Below the pieces are notes generated by a model, which saw only the letters and a list, made by a program, of their open reading frames with translations, made no database searches and was not told the origin of the DNA. Both the position numbers and the translations under genes were made by a program. Below are positions 63,023 to 64,000 of a DNA stretch of 64,000 nt, piece after piece. Where the stretch lies: positions 1-64,000 of the forward strand of contig JAKSIP010000006.1 in NCBI GenBank assembly GCA_024398715.1, given 5' to 3'. Source of the DNA: Bacteroidaceae bacterium. Lineage in GTDB: Bacteria > Bacteroidota > Bacteroidia > Bacteroidales > Bacteroidaceae. How positions within the stretch are numbered: the first letter of the stretch is position 1; the number at the start of each line of letters is the position of its first letter.

Positions 63023-63075
63023 TTGTAATATGCAAGATGCAGATGGACCAATTTCGGAAAAGTTGATTCCCCCAC
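63023..63075. repeat. 53-bp direct repeat, copy B (right boundary of accessory islet)
   Basis: TTGTAATATGCAAGATGCAG at the left end and TTCCCCCAC at the right. 44 of 53 positions equal copy A at 59831-59883. The same orientation and the 3.2-kb distance make the pair bracket the lysis cassette and both FISUMP genes. Confidence 0.75.
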
Positions 63076-63368
63076 CTATATATATGAGTTATACGTCCTC
63101 GCTCATCCTGTATTACTTACCTGAGTTCAAACACAAAACGCAATCGAGGAGAAGAATTTGAGCCGGGCGGCTCTGCCGGTTGTTTATGACGCGAAGATAC
63201 GACTTTTTTCAGAAACTTGATTTTTTACATTCGAATACCCATGTACGTTTTACGGGACTAACATAGGGCTGTCCGTATAGACTTAAGGGCGTTAAGCGAT
63301 TGAGTTTGCGCCACCGCAGTTCCATCCGGGGGAATCCGAGGCTAATATTCCCCCGAAGCAACCTTGCA

Positions 63369-63389
63369 CAAAACGCGAGTGACTCGCGT
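63369..63389 (-). terminator. Terminator of the DUF418 gene
   Basis: A perfect 8+1+8 palindrome (ACGCGAGT/ACTCGCGT, 63373-63389). On the minus strand it is followed by TTTTG, 8 nt after the DUF418 stop codon. Confidence 0.6.
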
Positions 63390-63397
63390 GTGTTCAA

Positions 63398-64000
63398 TCA
63401 ATGTTTTGAGCCGAGATGGGTGAGACGGGCCCAGACTTCCTCAAGAGGTCCGCGGCGATGGTTGGAGACCCACCACCTGCACAGGAAGTAAAGAACAAAG
63501 AGGAAGGCTATTGCTATGCAGAAGCTCATCGTGTGGCCGCTGACACGGTAGAGGCCGAGCCCCCAGTTGTAGAACAGGAATCCCCCGACAATAGATTGGA
63601 AAAGGTAGTCGGTCAAACTCATTTTCCCTATCGCGGCCAGACGTGATATGGCTCTTTGGGCGCGTGTCCTGTAGTACAGCAGCACAATACCTGATACATA
63701 GAATGCCATCATTGAGAAATTCCTCCACATATTGAGCTGGACATCCAGGCTATGGGCAACTGTTTTGTTGCCGACAAGCCCGGGTACAATCTTCCACAGA
63801 GGGAAAAATACGGCGAATGATATGATGGAGGCCACAAGAATCCTCTTCCACGTCTCCAAGTTGCCGCCCTCATCCAGAAACAGGCGTCTGCGGCCGATAA
63901 GCATTCCTATGATGAACAGCAGGTAGGTCTGAGTCAGACGACCGTTCTCGAGAGCCCATCCGAAGTTGATCTGCAGCCCGTATCTGACACCGGCATGCCC
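63398..64000 (-). CDS. DUF418 family membrane protein, C-terminal part (5' truncated by window edge)
   Basis: The minus-strand frame is open to the window end, giving 200 visible residues. Helices: LTQTYLLFIIGMLIGRRRLF, WKRILVASIISFAVFFPLWK, MWRNFSMMAFYVSGIVLLYY, DYLFQSIVGGFLFYNWGLGL and SFCIAIAFLFVLYFLCRWW. The DUF418 signature is IGKMSLTDYLFQSIVGGF, then WWVSNHRRGPLEEVWARLT at the end. DUF418 proteins are polytopic inner-membrane proteins of the acyltransferase-3-like fold with uncertain role. The start lies outside the window. Confidence 0.85.
   Translation of the reverse strand, partial: GHAGVRYGLQINFGWALENGRLTQTYLLFIIGMLIGRRRLFLDEGGNLETWKRILVASIISFAVFFPLWKIVPGLVGNKTVAHSLDVQLNMWRNFSMMAFYVSGIVLLYYRTRAQRAISRLAAIGKMSLTDYLFQSIVGGFLFYNWGLGLYRVSGHTMSFCIAIAFLFVLYFLCRWWVSNHRRGPLEEVWARLTHLGSKH

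Larger units (their letters stand above)
62911..63397. other. Intergenic region with diverged repeat, hairpins and 11-mer
   Basis: Holds CGGCCCCTCCC at 62988-62998, the 53-bp repeat copy B (63023-63075), a GAGCC-GGGC-GGCTC hairpin (63160-63173), a minus-strand TATCTTCG (63199-63192) that resembles a -7 box, and GGGGGAAT/ATTCCCCC (63328-63335 and 63347-63354). No ORF of substance: a 26-codon frame at 63186 has no support. Confidence 0.55.

Noticed and set aside
59831..63075. The two 53-bp repeats as fragments of one coding gene on the minus strand (similar peptides HLYIAYYN and HLHLAYYK)
   Set aside because: Between copies most differences fall at first and second codon positions rather than third, the opposite of coding constraint.
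63186..63266. 26-codon ORF starting MTRRYDFF
   Set aside because: It covers a minus-strand promoter-like TATCTTCG and a spacer, has no start context and no length to support it.

Overview
The window reads as a chromosomal segment of a Bacteroidales bacterium (Bacteroides/Prevotella-like; genus not determinable by eye). The reasons are the Bacteroidetes -7 promoter box TAnnTTTG, sometimes with a TTTG at -33, in front of many genes; very few Shine-Dalgarno sites; many lipoproteins and outer-membrane proteins; a BspA-type leucine-rich repeat protein, a fimbrillin-like lipoprotein and FISUMP-domain lipoproteins; a long (1100 aa) SecA with a SEC-C tail; ExbB/ExbD pairs; and a TolC/adaptor/RND efflux operon.

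Layout. 1-0.6 kb: 3' end of a BspA-like LRR gene. 0.7-6.8 kb (minus): gpmI, deaD-type helicase and valS, divergent from mazG. 7.6-10 kb (minus): rnz, an ECF sigma factor, its probable anti-sigma factor and a Spy-like periplasmic protein. 10-16.2 kb (minus): rpsA, a TPR/PD40/OmpA lipoprotein of PorE architecture, topB and a TM2 protein. 16.3-20.4 kb: a 916 aa macroglobulin-like secreted protein convergent with a MATE transporter. 20.5-27.3 kb (plus): mnmA-xseA-xseB, ilvE-trmB-mrp and a GDSL esterase. 27.3-31.7 kb: an rsmF-like methyltransferase, a second ECF sigma locus with two membrane proteins, then thyA-folA.

First accessory islet (31.7-34.4 kb): a noncoding stretch with a G9 tract, a 47-residue peptide gene, a fimbrillin-like/FISUMP lipoprotein, and about 390 nt of densely folded noncoding sequence with a cloverleaf-like element. 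34.4-36.8 kb (minus): exbB-membrane protein-exbD-exbD, then tRNA-Ser(GGA). 37.1-46 kb: lpxK convergent with a six-gene minus-strand operon, tolC-adaptor-RND-PII-like-cysK-thiL, with gaps of 1 to 33 nt. 46.2-53 kb (minus): envelope-biogenesis cluster with an outer-membrane protein, a TPR protein, lptC, a GldE-like CNNM protein and PpiD. 53.1-59.4 kb: an Lnb-like DUF4105 protein, secA, two proteins of unknown function and a queuosine-precursor transporter.

Second accessory islet (59.5-63.1 kb): a 50-bp noncoding tandem repeat, a three-gene lysis-like cassette (small TM protein, GH24 lysozyme, TM/coiled-coil protein) and two tandem FISUMP lipoproteins, bracketed by two diverged 53-bp direct repeats. 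The window ends inside a DUF418 membrane protein.

Most genes are housekeeping or envelope functions. The least explained parts are the two islets: the folded 3' region at 34.0-34.4 kb, the small peptide at 32.3 kb, the tandem repeat at 59.5 kb and the repeat-bracketed lysis/FISUMP islet. All functional calls come from reading motifs and family resemblance; no database search was run.
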